Below, piece by piece: positions 21,043 to 29,259 of a DNA stretch of 64,000 nt (positions within the stretch are counted from its first letter, which is position 1; each line of letters starts with the position of its first letter). The DNA is from Staphylococcus carnosus. GTDB taxonomy: Bacteria; Bacillota; Bacilli; Staphylococcales; Staphylococcaceae. The notes under the pieces are model-generated. The model made no database searches and was not told the origin of the DNA. It was given only the letters and a program-made list of their open reading frames with translations. The DNA is taken from positions 2,356,001-2,420,000 of the forward strand of contig NZ_UHCT01000001.1 of assembly GCF_900458435.1 (NCBI RefSeq). Direction: 5' to 3'. The position numbers were made by a program, and so were the translations under genes.

Positions 21043-22047
21043 CTAATTTATATGTTCTCTAATTACGTTCGCTCTTTGTTCATTTATCGATATTTCATCT
21101 GTTTCATTTATTAAAAATGGAGATTGTATCGCTACCATCATTTCATTAAAATTGAAATCTGATAGTTCAATATACCCTAAATCTACTCCTAATTTCACTT
21201 CACTTAATCGCATTGCCGCTTCTTCAACTGACATTAAGCGACTATAGCGTAATAATCCTAAAGAACGGTAGATACGGTCTTCCATTTCAACCGAACTATG
21301 CTGATCCAATTGTTTTCTGACATTCAATTCTTCGGTAATAATTTGTTGTACAATCTCTATCAATATTTCTATAATTTGTTCTTCTGTTCTTCCCAACGTC
21401 AATTGGTTCGAAACTTGGAATACATGGCCATAAACTTGCGAGCCTTCACCATATATACCTCTAATTGTAAATCCGAATCGGTTAATGGTTTGTGCGATTC
21501 GATTCATACGTTTCGTAATAGACAGTCCTGGCAGATGCAGCATGACGCTTGCACGCATTCCTGTCCCAATATTCGTTGGACACGTTGTAAGATAACCGAG
21601 TGTTTCATCAAAGCTGATGCTGAGTTTCCGATCTAATTCATCATCTACTTCTGAAGCTTTTTCAAATAAAGATGCAAGATTCATATCTGTACTCATAGCT
21701 TGAATTCTAATATGATCTTCTTCATTTACCATTATGCTTAATGATTCATCTTCATTCAACAATACTGCTGAAGCAGGTTGTTTAATCAACTCAGAACTGA
21801 TTAAATGCTTTGCGACTAATTTGAGTTTGTCTCTTTGTTCCATATTACTCAATTGTAAAGTCTGCATATCTGGTAATGCATCTTGTACTTCATTAATGAC
21901 TTTTTGTCCTTCAATATCAGAAGTAAACATTAAGGGGTGCACATGATTATCCAAGTTTCTTGCGAGTCGAATACGTGAAGACATGACTACTGGTGTCTCT
22001 TCACCATGTTCCATCCATTCACTCATATACATTGAATGTTCATTCAT
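21043..22047 (-). CDS. mcsB: Protein-arginine kinase McsB
   Basis: This is a 334-residue protein-arginine kinase related to phosphagen kinases. It marks proteins with phosphoarginine for ClpCP. Conserved motifs include [11 protein letters not shown], the catalytic-cysteine loop [16 protein letters not shown], and [16 protein letters not shown] start it at ATG 22045-22047, with GAGGG at 8 bases, in line with the family. A longer frame to 22113 overlaps mcsA and is not supported. The mcsA stop is at 22052. Confidence 0.95.
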   Translation of the reverse strand: MNEHSMYMSEWMEHGEETPVVMSSRIRLARNLDNHVHPLMFTSDIEGQKVINEVQDALPDMQTLQLSNMEQRDKLKLVAKHLISSELIKQPASAVLLNEDESLSIMVNEEDHIRIQAMSTDMNLASLFEKASEVDDELDRKLSISFDETLGYLTTCPTNIGTGMRASVMLHLPGLSITKRMNRIAQTINRFGFTIRGIYGEGSQVYGHVFQVSNQLTLGRTEEQIIEILIEIVQQIITEELNVRKQLDQHSSVEMEDRIYRSLGLLRYSRLMSVEEAAMRLSEVKLGVDLGYIELSDFNFNEMMVAIQSPFLINETDEISINEQRANVIREHIN

Positions 22048-22051
22048 GATG

Positions 22052-22576
22052 CTATCCCTCACTTTCTTCTTGAAGTGCTTTAATTTCATCACGAACCACA
22101 GCAGCTTCTTCAAACAATTGTTTATCTACTAATTGTTGCAAATATTTATTTTTAGATTCAATCAATTTCTTTAATGCAATTTTGTGTGTAGAGGAAGCAG
22201 GCGTTTTACCGACATGTTCAAACTGTCCGCCCTGCACACGTCTCACAATATCCACAATATCCTCTTTAAAAGTAGTGTAACATTGCGCACATCCAAATTT
22301 ACCTTTATATGCAATATCTTTAATTGTCATATGGCAGTTCGGACAACGCTTTTCTTCTCTTACATTCAACTCTTCTAAATGGATACCGTGTTTAGACGCT
22401 AAGTGCTGTAAAATTTGTTTAATTACAAACGAACCTTCCATATCTTCTTGATTGTTTTCCCAAGAGGGTTCCTCTTGATGTTCTGCTTTGATAGGTTCAA
22501 CACGTTCGGGATGTGCTTCCTTTAACATCCCATTATACTTTTCGGACGCTTTTGCATCTAATTTATCGTCAGGCAT
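22052..22576 (-). CDS. mcsA: McsA, activator of McsB, lacking the first zinc finger
   Basis: This is a 174-residue McsA-like protein, the partner that activates McsB and helps CtsR control. The C-terminal zinc finger (C78, C81, C96, C99) and the UVR-like coiled coil ([17 protein letters not shown]) are typical. McsA of S. aureus begins with a first CxxC/CxxC finger, but here the first 46 residues have no cysteine and are rich in charged residues. GGAGG stands 6 bases before the ATG and only 18 bases lie between ctsR and mcsA. No other frame supplies the missing finger, so it looks like a real variant and not a frameshift. Confidence 0.9.
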   Translation of the reverse strand: MPDDKLDAKASEKYNGMLKEAHPERVEPIKAEHQEEPSWENNQEDMEGSFVIKQILQHLASKHGIHLEELNVREEKRCPNCHMTIKDIAYKGKFGCAQCYTTFKEDIVDIVRRVQGGQFEHVGKTPASSTHKIALKKLIESKNKYLQQLVDKQLFEEAAVVRDEIKALQEESEG

Positions 22577-22594
22577 GTGCAGCCTCCTTGTCTA

Positions 22595-23056
22595 TTAATA
22601 GTAATTAATGACCGGCAATAGCTGTTTCAATATATTAGCGCGGACAATGTCTCTTGCCGCAACATCCATTCTAAGTGTGTCTCTGTCAACCACTGCAAGT
22701 ATCATTTTAGCTTCACGAATTGTAATATATTGATTATCAAGCAAGCCTTCAATCACATAATGTGCTTGTTGTTGAGAAATAGAATCTCCAATAATTTGTA
22801 AGAGATGGTCAATATAACCTTTTGTATCTTTTGTTTCAACTTTGGTGATTCGTATATAACCACCGCCGCCACGTTTACTTTCTATTTCATAACCGTGTTC
22901 ATTGGTGAATCTTGTCTTAATCACATAATTAAGCTGAGAAGGTACACAGTCAAAGCGTTGAGCAATATTTGCTCTTTGAATCTCAACAACATCTTTATTT
23001 GATTCCTCAAATAAATGTTTAATGTACTGTTCTATGATGTCGGACATATTATGCAT
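22595..23056 (-). CDS. ctsR: Transcription repressor CtsR
   Basis: This is the 153-residue repressor of class III heat-shock genes. It has the winged-helix domain with the glycine-rich wing RGGGG (R62, G63-G66), whose arginine contacts DNA, and the C-terminal dimerisation domain. The start is ATG 23054-23056 ([12 protein letters not shown]), with GGGGTG at 6 bases; a GTG three codons upstream overlaps that site. The gene is first in the operon ctsR-mcsA-mcsB-clpC and is controlled by its own product through two CtsR boxes at 23072-23111. Confidence 0.97.
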   Translation of the reverse strand: MHNMSDIIEQYIKHLFEESNKDVVEIQRANIAQRFDCVPSQLNYVIKTRFTNEHGYEIESKRGGGGYIRITKVETKDTKGYIDHLLQIIGDSISQQQAHYVIEGLLDNQYITIREAKMILAVVDRDTLRMDVAARDIVRANILKQLLPVINYY

Positions 23057-23071
23057 GGATATCACCCCTTT

Positions 23072-23119
23072 TTTGACCTTCTTTGACTATATTATATGAC
23101 CAACTTTGACCTTTTTCAA
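23072..23119 (-). promoter_or_regulatory. ctsR operon promoter with two CtsR operators
   Basis: The promoter reads TTGAAA (23114-23119), a 17-base spacer and TATAAT (23091-23096) on the minus strand. A CtsR heptad repeat AGTCAAA-GAA-GGTCAAA lies just downstream of the -10 (23072-23088). A second, less exact one, GGTCAAA-GTT-GGTCATA (23095-23111), fills the spacer. Bound repressor would cover the whole promoter. Confidence 0.92.
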
Positions 23120-23228
23120 CCAATATGTTTATAAAAAATTTGATTTTCTTGAAAAATTAGGATGTTACTTACTACCATTTTAATGTATGATATGGTATGA
23201 AAATAAAAATAAAGGGTGAAGAAAAAAC

Positions 23229-24440
23229 ATGCATATCATTATTGCCTTAATAGGCATCATCTTCTTTTTAGCACTTGCATTTGTTTTTAGCTCAGATAAG
23301 AAAAATGTCAAATGGAAATATGTCGGCATTTTACTTGTAATCCAATTCATCTTCGCGTTCTTACTTTTAAAAACAAACGTGGGAATTACAGTTATTGGCG
23401 GGATTGCAAATGGTTTCTCTTATTTGCTAGCAAAAGCAGCTGATGGAGTGAATTTCGTATTCGGAGGATTTAAATATGTTGATCCTAAGAATCCACCATT
23501 CTTCTTCAGTGTATTATTACCGATTGTATTCATCTCAGCAATTATCGGGATTTTACAATATACAAAAATCTTACCGTGGATTATCAATGTTTTAGGATTT
23601 TTAATTTCAAAAATTAACGGTATGGGACGATTAGAATCATATAACGCAGTTGCTGCGGCTATTTTAGGACAATCTGAAGTGTTTATCTCATTAAAAAAAC
23701 AACTTCCTTACATACCTAAGCAACGTTTATATACACTAACAGCTTCAGCAATGTCTACAGTATCCGCTTCTATTGTCGGTGCTTACTTCACATTGCTTGA
23801 ACCTAAGTACGTCGTAACAGCTATCGTATTAAACTTATTTGGCGGTTTCATTATCGCTTCGATTATCAATCCATATACAGTGGATGAAAAAGACGATAAA
23901 TTATTAGTGGAAGAAACTGAAAACAAACAATCTTTCTTTGAAATGTTGGGAGAATATATCTTAGATGGATTTAAAGTTGCAGTAATTGTAGGCGCAATGT
24001 TAATCGGTTATATCGCAATCATCGCCTTATTAAACGGCATTGTCAGCGGAATCTTCACGATGGTTTCTGGCGGACACATCAAATGGGACTTCCAAACATT
24101 AATTGGTTTTGTATTCGCACCATTTGCATTCTTAACAGGTGTACCATGGCATGAAGCAGTAAAATCCGGTTCATTAATGGCAACTAAATTATTGTCAAAT
24201 GAATTCGTAGCTATGCAAGGTCTAGGAAAAATGCACGGCTTATCAGATCGTGCTGTTGGTATTACTTCAGTATTCTTAGTATCATTTGCAAACTTCAGTT
24301 CAATCGGTATTATCTCAGGTGCAATCAAATCATTAAACAATGAAAAAGGTGACGTTGTTGCACGTTTCGGACTTAAATTATTATTCGGTGCAACATTAGT
24401 ATCATTCATTTCTGCTGCAATTACAGGTTTCTTCATGTAA
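23229..24440 (+). CDS. nupC: Concentrative nucleoside transporter NupC
   Basis: This is a 403-residue nucleoside permease of the CNT family, moving nucleosides inward with a cation. It has many hydrophobic segments and family motifs such as GQSEVFISLKK, TASAMSTVSASIVGAY and the C-terminal NFSSIGIISGAI. It reads away from ctsR across a 172-base divergent gap. In S. aureus it neighbours pdxT directly; here an ASCH gene and a GNAT gene lie between. It ends at the terminator 24456-24491. Confidence 0.95.
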   Translation: MHIIIALIGIIFFLALAFVFSSDKKNVKWKYVGILLVIQFIFAFLLLKTNVGITVIGGIANGFSYLLAKAADGVNFVFGGFKYVDPKNPPFFFSVLLPIVFISAIIGILQYTKILPWIINVLGFLISKINGMGRLESYNAVAAAILGQSEVFISLKKQLPYIPKQRLYTLTASAMSTVSASIVGAYFTLLEPKYVVTAIVLNLFGGFIIASIINPYTVDEKDDKLLVEETENKQSFFEMLGEYILDGFKVAVIVGAMLIGYIAIIALLNGIVSGIFTMVSGGHIKWDFQTLIGFVFAPFAFLTGVPWHEAVKSGSLMATKLLSNEFVAMQGLGKMHGLSDRAVGITSVFLVSFANFSSIGIISGAIKSLNNEKGDVVARFGLKLLFGATLVSFISAAITGFFM

Positions 24441-24455
24441 GTGTAAGCAGCTCAT

Positions 24456-24491
24456 AAGATGACTTCCTCATTTAAGGGAGTCATCTTTTTT
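24456..24491 (+). terminator. Terminator after nupC
   Basis: AAGATGACT (24456-24464) pairs with AGTCATCTT (24479-24487), followed by a T-run on the plus strand. Confidence 0.9.
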
Positions 24492-24610
24492 TATTCGTTT
24501 CAATTGATTAATTAATCAGCACTTTCATAACAATATAATCTATACTAAGTTGCTTTCTACCATTATTTAATGTAAAATCTCACTAATATAGAAGAGAAAG
24601 GAACAACCAA

Positions 24611-25054
24611 ATGGCTATTGAAGACTACTGGAAAACATTTGTATCCCACTACCCTAAGTATCAAAACAAACCCTATACAGCATGGCAATTCGGAGTGGAT
24701 CCAAACAAGCTTGCAGATTTAGTAAAACGTGGTATTAAAACTGCAACAACAAGCGGTTTAGCTTTCTACATTGCCGATCAAGAGCCCTTGCCAAAAGTTG
24801 GTGATTTGAGCATGGTTCTAGATGCACAAAACAATCCTATCTGTATTATTAAAAATACCAAAGTATATCAAACACCTTTCTCTGAAGTATCAGAAATGCA
24901 TGCCTACAAAGAAGGCGAAGGAGATCGCACATTAAACTATTGGAGAACTGTTCATACGGACTTTTTCATGAAAGAATTCAACTCAATCAACCAATCTTTT
25001 TCTGAAGAAGAAATAATGGTTTGTGAAGAATTTGAATGTATACATACGTTTTAA
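24611..25054 (+). CDS. ASCH domain protein
   Basis: This is a 147-residue protein with the features of the ASCH superfamily, a PUA-like fold. It has the segment VKRGIKTATTSGLAFY, then KVGDLSMVLDAQNNPICIIKNTKVYQTPFSEV, and the EGEGDRTLNYWRTVHTDFF motif near the C-terminus. ASCH proteins are linked to RNA binding, and some hydrolyse N4-acetylcytidine, but the activity here is unknown. AAGGA stands 8 bases before the ATG. The next gene, a GNAT acetyltransferase, begins 20 bases downstream, so the two probably form one transcript. Confidence 0.8.
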   Translation: MAIEDYWKTFVSHYPKYQNKPYTAWQFGVDPNKLADLVKRGIKTATTSGLAFYIADQEPLPKVGDLSMVLDAQNNPICIIKNTKVYQTPFSEVSEMHAYKEGEGDRTLNYWRTVHTDFFMKEFNSINQSFSEEEIMVCEEFECIHTF

Positions 25055-25074
25055 ATTAAAAATGAGGTGATTAA

Positions 25075-25572
25075 ATGGACATAAACCAGATTCAAATCAA
25101 TAAGTTTCAAGAATCAGATACACAAACAGTCGTAGAACTTATTATTCATACCCTCAGAACCACTAACATCCAAGATGAACCTGCAGAAGACATTGAGAGT
25201 TACGTTAAAGATATTACACCGGAGAGCATCCAATACAAAGCTGAAAACCTCAATTTCTATGTTTTCAAATTCAATAATGAACTGATTGCGACAGGTGCAA
25301 TCGGCCCTTATTATGGAAGCAAAACTGAATCTTGTTTTTTCTCCATCTTCGTCTCACCAGATTATCAAGAACATGGTATCGGTACATTAATTATGGATAC
25401 ACTAGAAGATGATTACTATTACCATCGTGCTGAACGTTTAGAAATCCCCGCTTCTATCACTGGTGTTAATTTCTATCGTAAACGCGGCTATGACTATAAG
25501 AACGGTATTAAAGAACCTGATAATGAAGGTTTGATTTTTCTAGAAAAGTTTAAAAAAGCGAGCACTCTATAA
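25075..25572 (+). CDS. GNAT family N-acetyltransferase
   Basis: This is a 165-residue acetyltransferase of the GNAT fold. The acetyl-CoA loop is SPDYQEHGIGTLIMDTLE, near residues 102-119, and the C-terminal NFYRKRGYDYKNGIKE is the usual motif B. The substrate cannot be told from the sequence. GAGGTG stands 5 bases before the ATG. The terminator 25555-25588 overlaps its last codons. Converging pdxT lies 29 bases downstream. Confidence 0.85.
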   Translation: MDINQIQINKFQESDTQTVVELIIHTLRTTNIQDEPAEDIESYVKDITPESIQYKAENLNFYVFKFNNELIATGAIGPYYGSKTESCFFSIFVSPDYQEHGIGTLIMDTLEDDYYYHRAERLEIPASITGVNFYRKRGYDYKNGIKEPDNEGLIFLEKFKKASTL

Positions 25573-25588
25573 AAAGAGTCCTCGCTTT
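25555..25588 (+). terminator. Bidirectional terminator between the GNAT gene and pdxT
   Basis: AAAGCGAG (25555-25562) pairs with CTCGCTTT (25581-25588), with an inner ACTCT/AGAGT stem. A and T runs flank both sides, so it can serve both converging genes. The stem begins inside the GNAT coding sequence. Confidence 0.88.
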
Positions 25589-25601
25589 TATTATCTGCAA
25601 A

Positions 25602-26180
25602 TTAAACTGCAGCATGTTTATGTTCTGCAACGATATGATCAATGAAGTATTGTGTCACACGGTAATCATCTGTTAATTCAGGATGGAAAGAAACGCCTAA
25701 ATAATTGCCTTCTTTCACCGCTACAATTTTATCATCTACAGTACTTAAGATTTCCACATTATCGCTATTTACTTTTTCGATATGTGGCGCTCTGATAAAG
25801 ACTGCTTCAATATCATTTGCAATGCCTTTAATATCTAATTCTGCTTCAAAGCTGTCAACTTGGCGGCCAAATGAATTACGTTCAACAGTAATGTCTAGTT
25901 TTTGTAAATAACCCTCTTCACCTACGATGTCTTGGGCTAATACAATCAAACCTGCACAAGTACCGAACATTGGTAAATCTGAATTAACCAATGCTTCTTT
26001 AAAGCCGTATAGGTTCATCAAGCGGCGTAATGTCGTTGATTCACCGCCAGGCAGAATAAGGCCGTCAATTTCTTCTAATTGTTCAACACGTTTTACACTG
26101 ACACCTTCGTGTCCGCTCAATTCAATATGGCGCAAGTGTTCTCTCACTGCGCCTTGCAAAGCGAGTACGCCGATTTTCAT
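25602..26180 (-). CDS. pdxT: Pyridoxal 5'-phosphate synthase glutaminase subunit PdxT
   Basis: This is a 192-residue glutaminase that supplies ammonia to PdxS for de novo vitamin B6 synthesis. It has the GGESTT oxyanion region (45-50), the nucleophile C75 in FGTCAG, and the H166/E168 pair in SFHPE. I start it at ATG 26178-26180 ([10 protein letters not shown]). The pdxS stop lies one base upstream, so translation is coupled. The longer frame would begin inside pdxS. It is transcribed with pdxS from the promoter at 27109-27137. Confidence 0.97.
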   Translation of the reverse strand: MKIGVLALQGAVREHLRHIELSGHEGVSVKRVEQLEEIDGLILPGGESTTLRRLMNLYGFKEALVNSDLPMFGTCAGLIVLAQDIVGEEGYLQKLDITVERNSFGRQVDSFEAELDIKGIANDIEAVFIRAPHIEKVNSDNVEILSTVDDKIVAVKEGNYLGVSFHPELTDDYRVTQYFIDHIVAEHKHAAV

Positions 26181-26181
26181 C

Positions 26182-27069
26182 TTACCAGCCACGCTCTTGC
26201 ATACGTTCTTCTAGAGATAATTGATTAACATCTAAGCCTCTCATTGCTTCGCCTAATTCTTGAGCAAGTTTACCGATTAATTCGTAATCTGTGTAATGTG
26301 TTGTTGCTTGAACAATTGCTTTCGCAAATTTTTCAGGGTCTTCAGATTTGAAGATACCTGAACCGACAAATACGCCGTCTGCGCCTAATTGCATCATTAA
26401 CGCAGCATCTTGAGGTGTTGCAACACCGCCAGCTGCAAAGTTAACAACAGGCAAACGTCCGTTATCTTTAATTGATTTCAATACTTCGTATGGTGCACCG
26501 ATTTCTTTAGCAAATGTCATAATTTCATCGTCTGGCATTACAGTTAATTTCGCAACTTCTGAGTTAACTTGACGCATATGACGAACTGCTTCTACGATAT
26601 TACCTGTTCCAGGTTCCCCTTTTGTACGCAACATCGCAGCACCTTCACCAATACGGCGTGCAGCTTCACCTAAATTACGGCATCCGCATACGAATGGTAC
26701 AGTATAATCGCTTTTCAATAAATGATATTCTTCATCTGCTGGAGTTAACACTTCAGATTCATCAATGTAGTCAACACCCATTGATTCAAGTACACGTGCT
26801 TCAGTAATATGACCAATACGGCATTTTGCCATAACTGGAATTGAAACAGCATCCATTACTTCTTGAACGATTTTAGGATTACATGCACGTGCCACTCCAC
26901 CAGCTGCTCTGATATCAGAAGGCACACGTTCTAAAGCCATAACAGCTACTGCTCCTGCTTCTTCTGCGATTTTAGCTTGTTCTGCATTGACAACGTCCAT
27001 GATAACGCCGCCTTTTTGCATTTCAGCCATTCCACGTTTTACTCGATCTGAACCTACTTGTTTAGACAT
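26182..27069 (-). CDS. pdxS: Pyridoxal 5'-phosphate synthase lyase subunit PdxS
   Basis: This is a 295-residue synthase that builds pyridoxal 5'-phosphate from a pentose phosphate, a triose phosphate and ammonia. The key residues D25, K82 and K150 fall in the motifs [18 protein letters not shown] and [11 protein letters not shown]. The full family length is present. It is divergent from pdxR and controlled through the shared inverted repeat at 27100-27120. Confidence 0.98.
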   Translation of the reverse strand: MSKQVGSDRVKRGMAEMQKGGVIMDVVNAEQAKIAEEAGAVAVMALERVPSDIRAAGGVARACNPKIVQEVMDAVSIPVMAKCRIGHITEARVLESMGVDYIDESEVLTPADEEYHLLKSDYTVPFVCGCRNLGEAARRIGEGAAMLRTKGEPGTGNIVEAVRHMRQVNSEVAKLTVMPDDEIMTFAKEIGAPYEVLKSIKDNGRLPVVNFAAGGVATPQDAALMMQLGADGVFVGSGIFKSEDPEKFAKAIVQATTHYTDYELIGKLAQELGEAMRGLDVNQLSLEERMQERGW

Positions 27070-27089
27070 ACTAAATACCCCTTTTCTAA

Positions 27090-27165
27090 TTGATTAAATT
27101 CAGTTTAAAGGATAAACTGATAGTGTTAAAGAGTCAATTTCAATAAAAAACAGGAGGTCAGTTTA
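27090..27165. promoter_or_regulatory. Divergent pdxS/pdxR promoters with a shared PdxR-type operator
   Basis: An 8-bp inverted repeat TCAGTTTA-aagga-TAAACTGA (27100-27120) lies over both -10 boxes. For pdxS (minus) I see TTGACT (27132-27137), 17 bases and TATCCT (27109-27114). For pdxR (plus) I see TTGATT (27090-27095), 17 bases and TAAACT (27113-27118). A third half-site TCAGTTTA (27158-27165) sits between the pdxR ribosome binding site and its ATG. This layout fits MocR-type control by PdxR, but binding is inferred. Confidence 0.75.
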
Positions 27166-27166
27166 A

Positions 27167-28537
27167 ATGTCGCAACCTTTATATATGCAGCTTTACCAAA
27201 CATTAAAGGAACAAATTATCGAAGGTCAATATAAATCTGGAGACCGCTTTCCTTCTAAACGCCGTCTCGCTGAACATCATTCACTCAGCAACACAACCAT
27301 TGAACATGCTTATCAGTACTTACTGGATGAAGGCTATATATATTCTAAACCGCGTTCAGGTTATTATGTCTCAGATATTGAATCGCTCCCTATCGTAACA
27401 AAAGAGACTGCCTCTTCATTTCCAGAAAATAAAAAAAATAAAGACCATCAAGCACGTTTTCATTTTGATCTGGCCCGTATTGATACAGAACACTTCCCCT
27501 GGCAGCAATTCCGCAAGTATTCTAGAGATGTATTTGACAAATCATTACCAGATATACTGCAGCCTGGTGCTCAACAAGGTGAATATAAATTACGTCAAGC
27601 TATAGCGCATTACTTATTTAACAGCAGAGGCGTTAACTGTCATCCAGATCAAATTATTATCGGTTCTTCTACAGAGCAATTGATTAATCAAGTAACTGAT
27701 ATATTGACTGAGCGTTCTTACATCATCGAATATCCAAGTTATCCTCCAATTAAGCAAGTATTAGATAAAAAAGGTTTGAATTATAAAAGAGTGGCTGTTA
27801 AGAAAAATGGTATCGATATGCAAAAAGTCCAAAAGTCTAAGCATCAAGTGGTCTATGTAACACCGTCTCACCAGTTTCCTACTGGTTATGTTATGAATTT
27901 AAAAACCAGAACCCAGCTTATCAACTGGGCACAGCAGCATCCAGAACGTTATATTATCGAAGATGATTATGATTCAGAATTCCGTTATTTCAGTAAACCT
28001 ATTCCAGCTCTGCAAAGTTTGGATACAACAGGAAAGGTTATTTATATAAGTACGTTTTCAAAATCTCTTTTCCCAAGTTGCCGTATTGCTTTTATGGTTT
28101 TACCGCAAAATCTAATGCAGCGTTATCATCATTTACCAGATAAAGAAGGCACCACTGTGCCGGCACCTATGCAGTATATGGTTGCTGAATTTATGGAAAA
28201 CGGGTCTTTTGAAAGACATCTGAATAAAATGCGTAAAGTATATCGTTATAAACTAACATATATAATAGATGCTCTATCGTCTTATAAAGATCAACTTCTA
28301 ATTGAAGGTGCAACAACAGGCATGCACTTTACGATTACAGTACAAAATGGATTAACCTTAAATGAAATATTAGAACGTGCTAATTCAAATCATGTGAAAT
28401 TGACACCTTTAAATAAATATATGAAAAAAAATAGCCAGAATAAAGATATTCCTAAGTTTATTATCGGTTTTGGCGGTATTAAAGATGAAGCTCTTAAATC
28501 ACATACTGATGCTTTAATCAAAACACTTACAATATAG
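27167..28537 (+). CDS. pdxR: MocR-family transcription regulator PdxR
   Basis: This is a 456-residue regulator that joins a GntR-type winged helix (about 1-70) to a fold-type I aminotransferase domain that binds pyridoxal phosphate. The likely cofactor lysine is K299 in ISTFSKSLFPSCRI. Members next to pdxST sense PLP and switch the synthase genes. It is divergent from pdxS by 97 bases, with AGGAGG at 9 bases from the ATG. One operator half-site lies between that site and the ATG. A GNAT gene follows after 14 bases. Confidence 0.94.
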   Translation: MSQPLYMQLYQTLKEQIIEGQYKSGDRFPSKRRLAEHHSLSNTTIEHAYQYLLDEGYIYSKPRSGYYVSDIESLPIVTKETASSFPENKKNKDHQARFHFDLARIDTEHFPWQQFRKYSRDVFDKSLPDILQPGAQQGEYKLRQAIAHYLFNSRGVNCHPDQIIIGSSTEQLINQVTDILTERSYIIEYPSYPPIKQVLDKKGLNYKRVAVKKNGIDMQKVQKSKHQVVYVTPSHQFPTGYVMNLKTRTQLINWAQQHPERYIIEDDYDSEFRYFSKPIPALQSLDTTGKVIYISTFSKSLFPSCRIAFMVLPQNLMQRYHHLPDKEGTTVPAPMQYMVAEFMENGSFERHLNKMRKVYRYKLTYIIDALSSYKDQLLIEGATTGMHFTITVQNGLTLNEILERANSNHVKLTPLNKYMKKNSQNKDIPKFIIGFGGIKDEALKSHTDALIKTLTI

Positions 28538-28551
28538 AGGTGAAATACTTA

Positions 28552-29031
28552 ATGTCTACGATTACGCTTAAGCCTTACCATTCTAAATATGACGCTGAAA
28601 TTGAAAAATTATCCATTGCAGATAAAGACAGCGACTATGCATTAACACCTTTAAATGCATTGAAAGATTTAGCGGATACAGAAGACCCTGTCCTTATTTT
28701 CTCAGATGATAATCTTGCTGGGTTTCTTCGTTTAAATTTTAATGATGAACGTTTTGGTCTTACGGATAACGAGCATTCAGTGTTAGTAAAATCTTTTTCA
28801 GTTACTGAACAGATGCAAGGTAATAAGATTGCTCAAAAAGCTTTATTTGAACTTCCGAATTATATTAGTTGTCATTATTCAAATATTGATGAAATCATAC
28901 TTTCGGTTAACTTTAAAAACTCAAAAGCTATTTACGTTTATGAAAAATGCGGGTTTATTGATACAAATCGAGTAATTGGAGGTCCTGCAGGCAATCAACA
29001 TGTTATGTCTCTAAAAATTCAACAGGCTTAA
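28552..29031 (+). CDS. GNAT family N-acetyltransferase
   Basis: This is a 159-residue GNAT-fold protein. The segment SFSVTEQMQGNKIAQKALFELP resembles the acetyl-CoA loop, and NFKNSKAIYVYEKCGFIDT is a typical motif B. I start it at ATG 28552-28554 with GAGGTG at 8 bases; a GTG at 28540 overlaps that site. It lies 14 bases after pdxR and is probably read from the same transcript. The substrate is unknown. It ends before the terminator at 29091-29136. Confidence 0.82.
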   Translation: MSTITLKPYHSKYDAEIEKLSIADKDSDYALTPLNALKDLADTEDPVLIFSDDNLAGFLRLNFNDERFGLTDNEHSVLVKSFSVTEQMQGNKIAQKALFELPNYISCHYSNIDEIILSVNFKNSKAIYVYEKCGFIDTNRVIGGPAGNQHVMSLKIQQA

Positions 29032-29090
29032 TTATAAATTAACACCAGCTTAATTAGTTTCCTCATTTCAAGAGGAATGTACAACACATG

Positions 29091-29136
29091 ATTCAATTCA
29101 GAAGATTAATACCACACCTCTGAATTGAATTTTTTT
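29091..29136 (+). terminator. Terminator after the pdxR-GNAT pair
   Basis: A 12-bp perfect inverted repeat ATTCAATTCAGA/TCTGAATTGAAT (29091-29102 with 29119-29130) is followed by six T residues. Confidence 0.92.
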
Positions 29137-29259
29137 ATGAAATGCCTTCATAAGAAATTGATTATGTATGTATTTTGAAGAAATATAGAGAAAGCATTGA
29201 CTCAAGATTTAATATTTAATATACTTTTCCTCATGTTTGCAAAATTTGGAGGTGTTATT

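Noticed and set aside
22577..22594. A frameshift at the start of mcsA that would hide the first zinc finger.
   Set aside because: The gap to ctsR is only 18 bases and the other two frames hit stops within a few codons without a CxxC...CxxC pattern.
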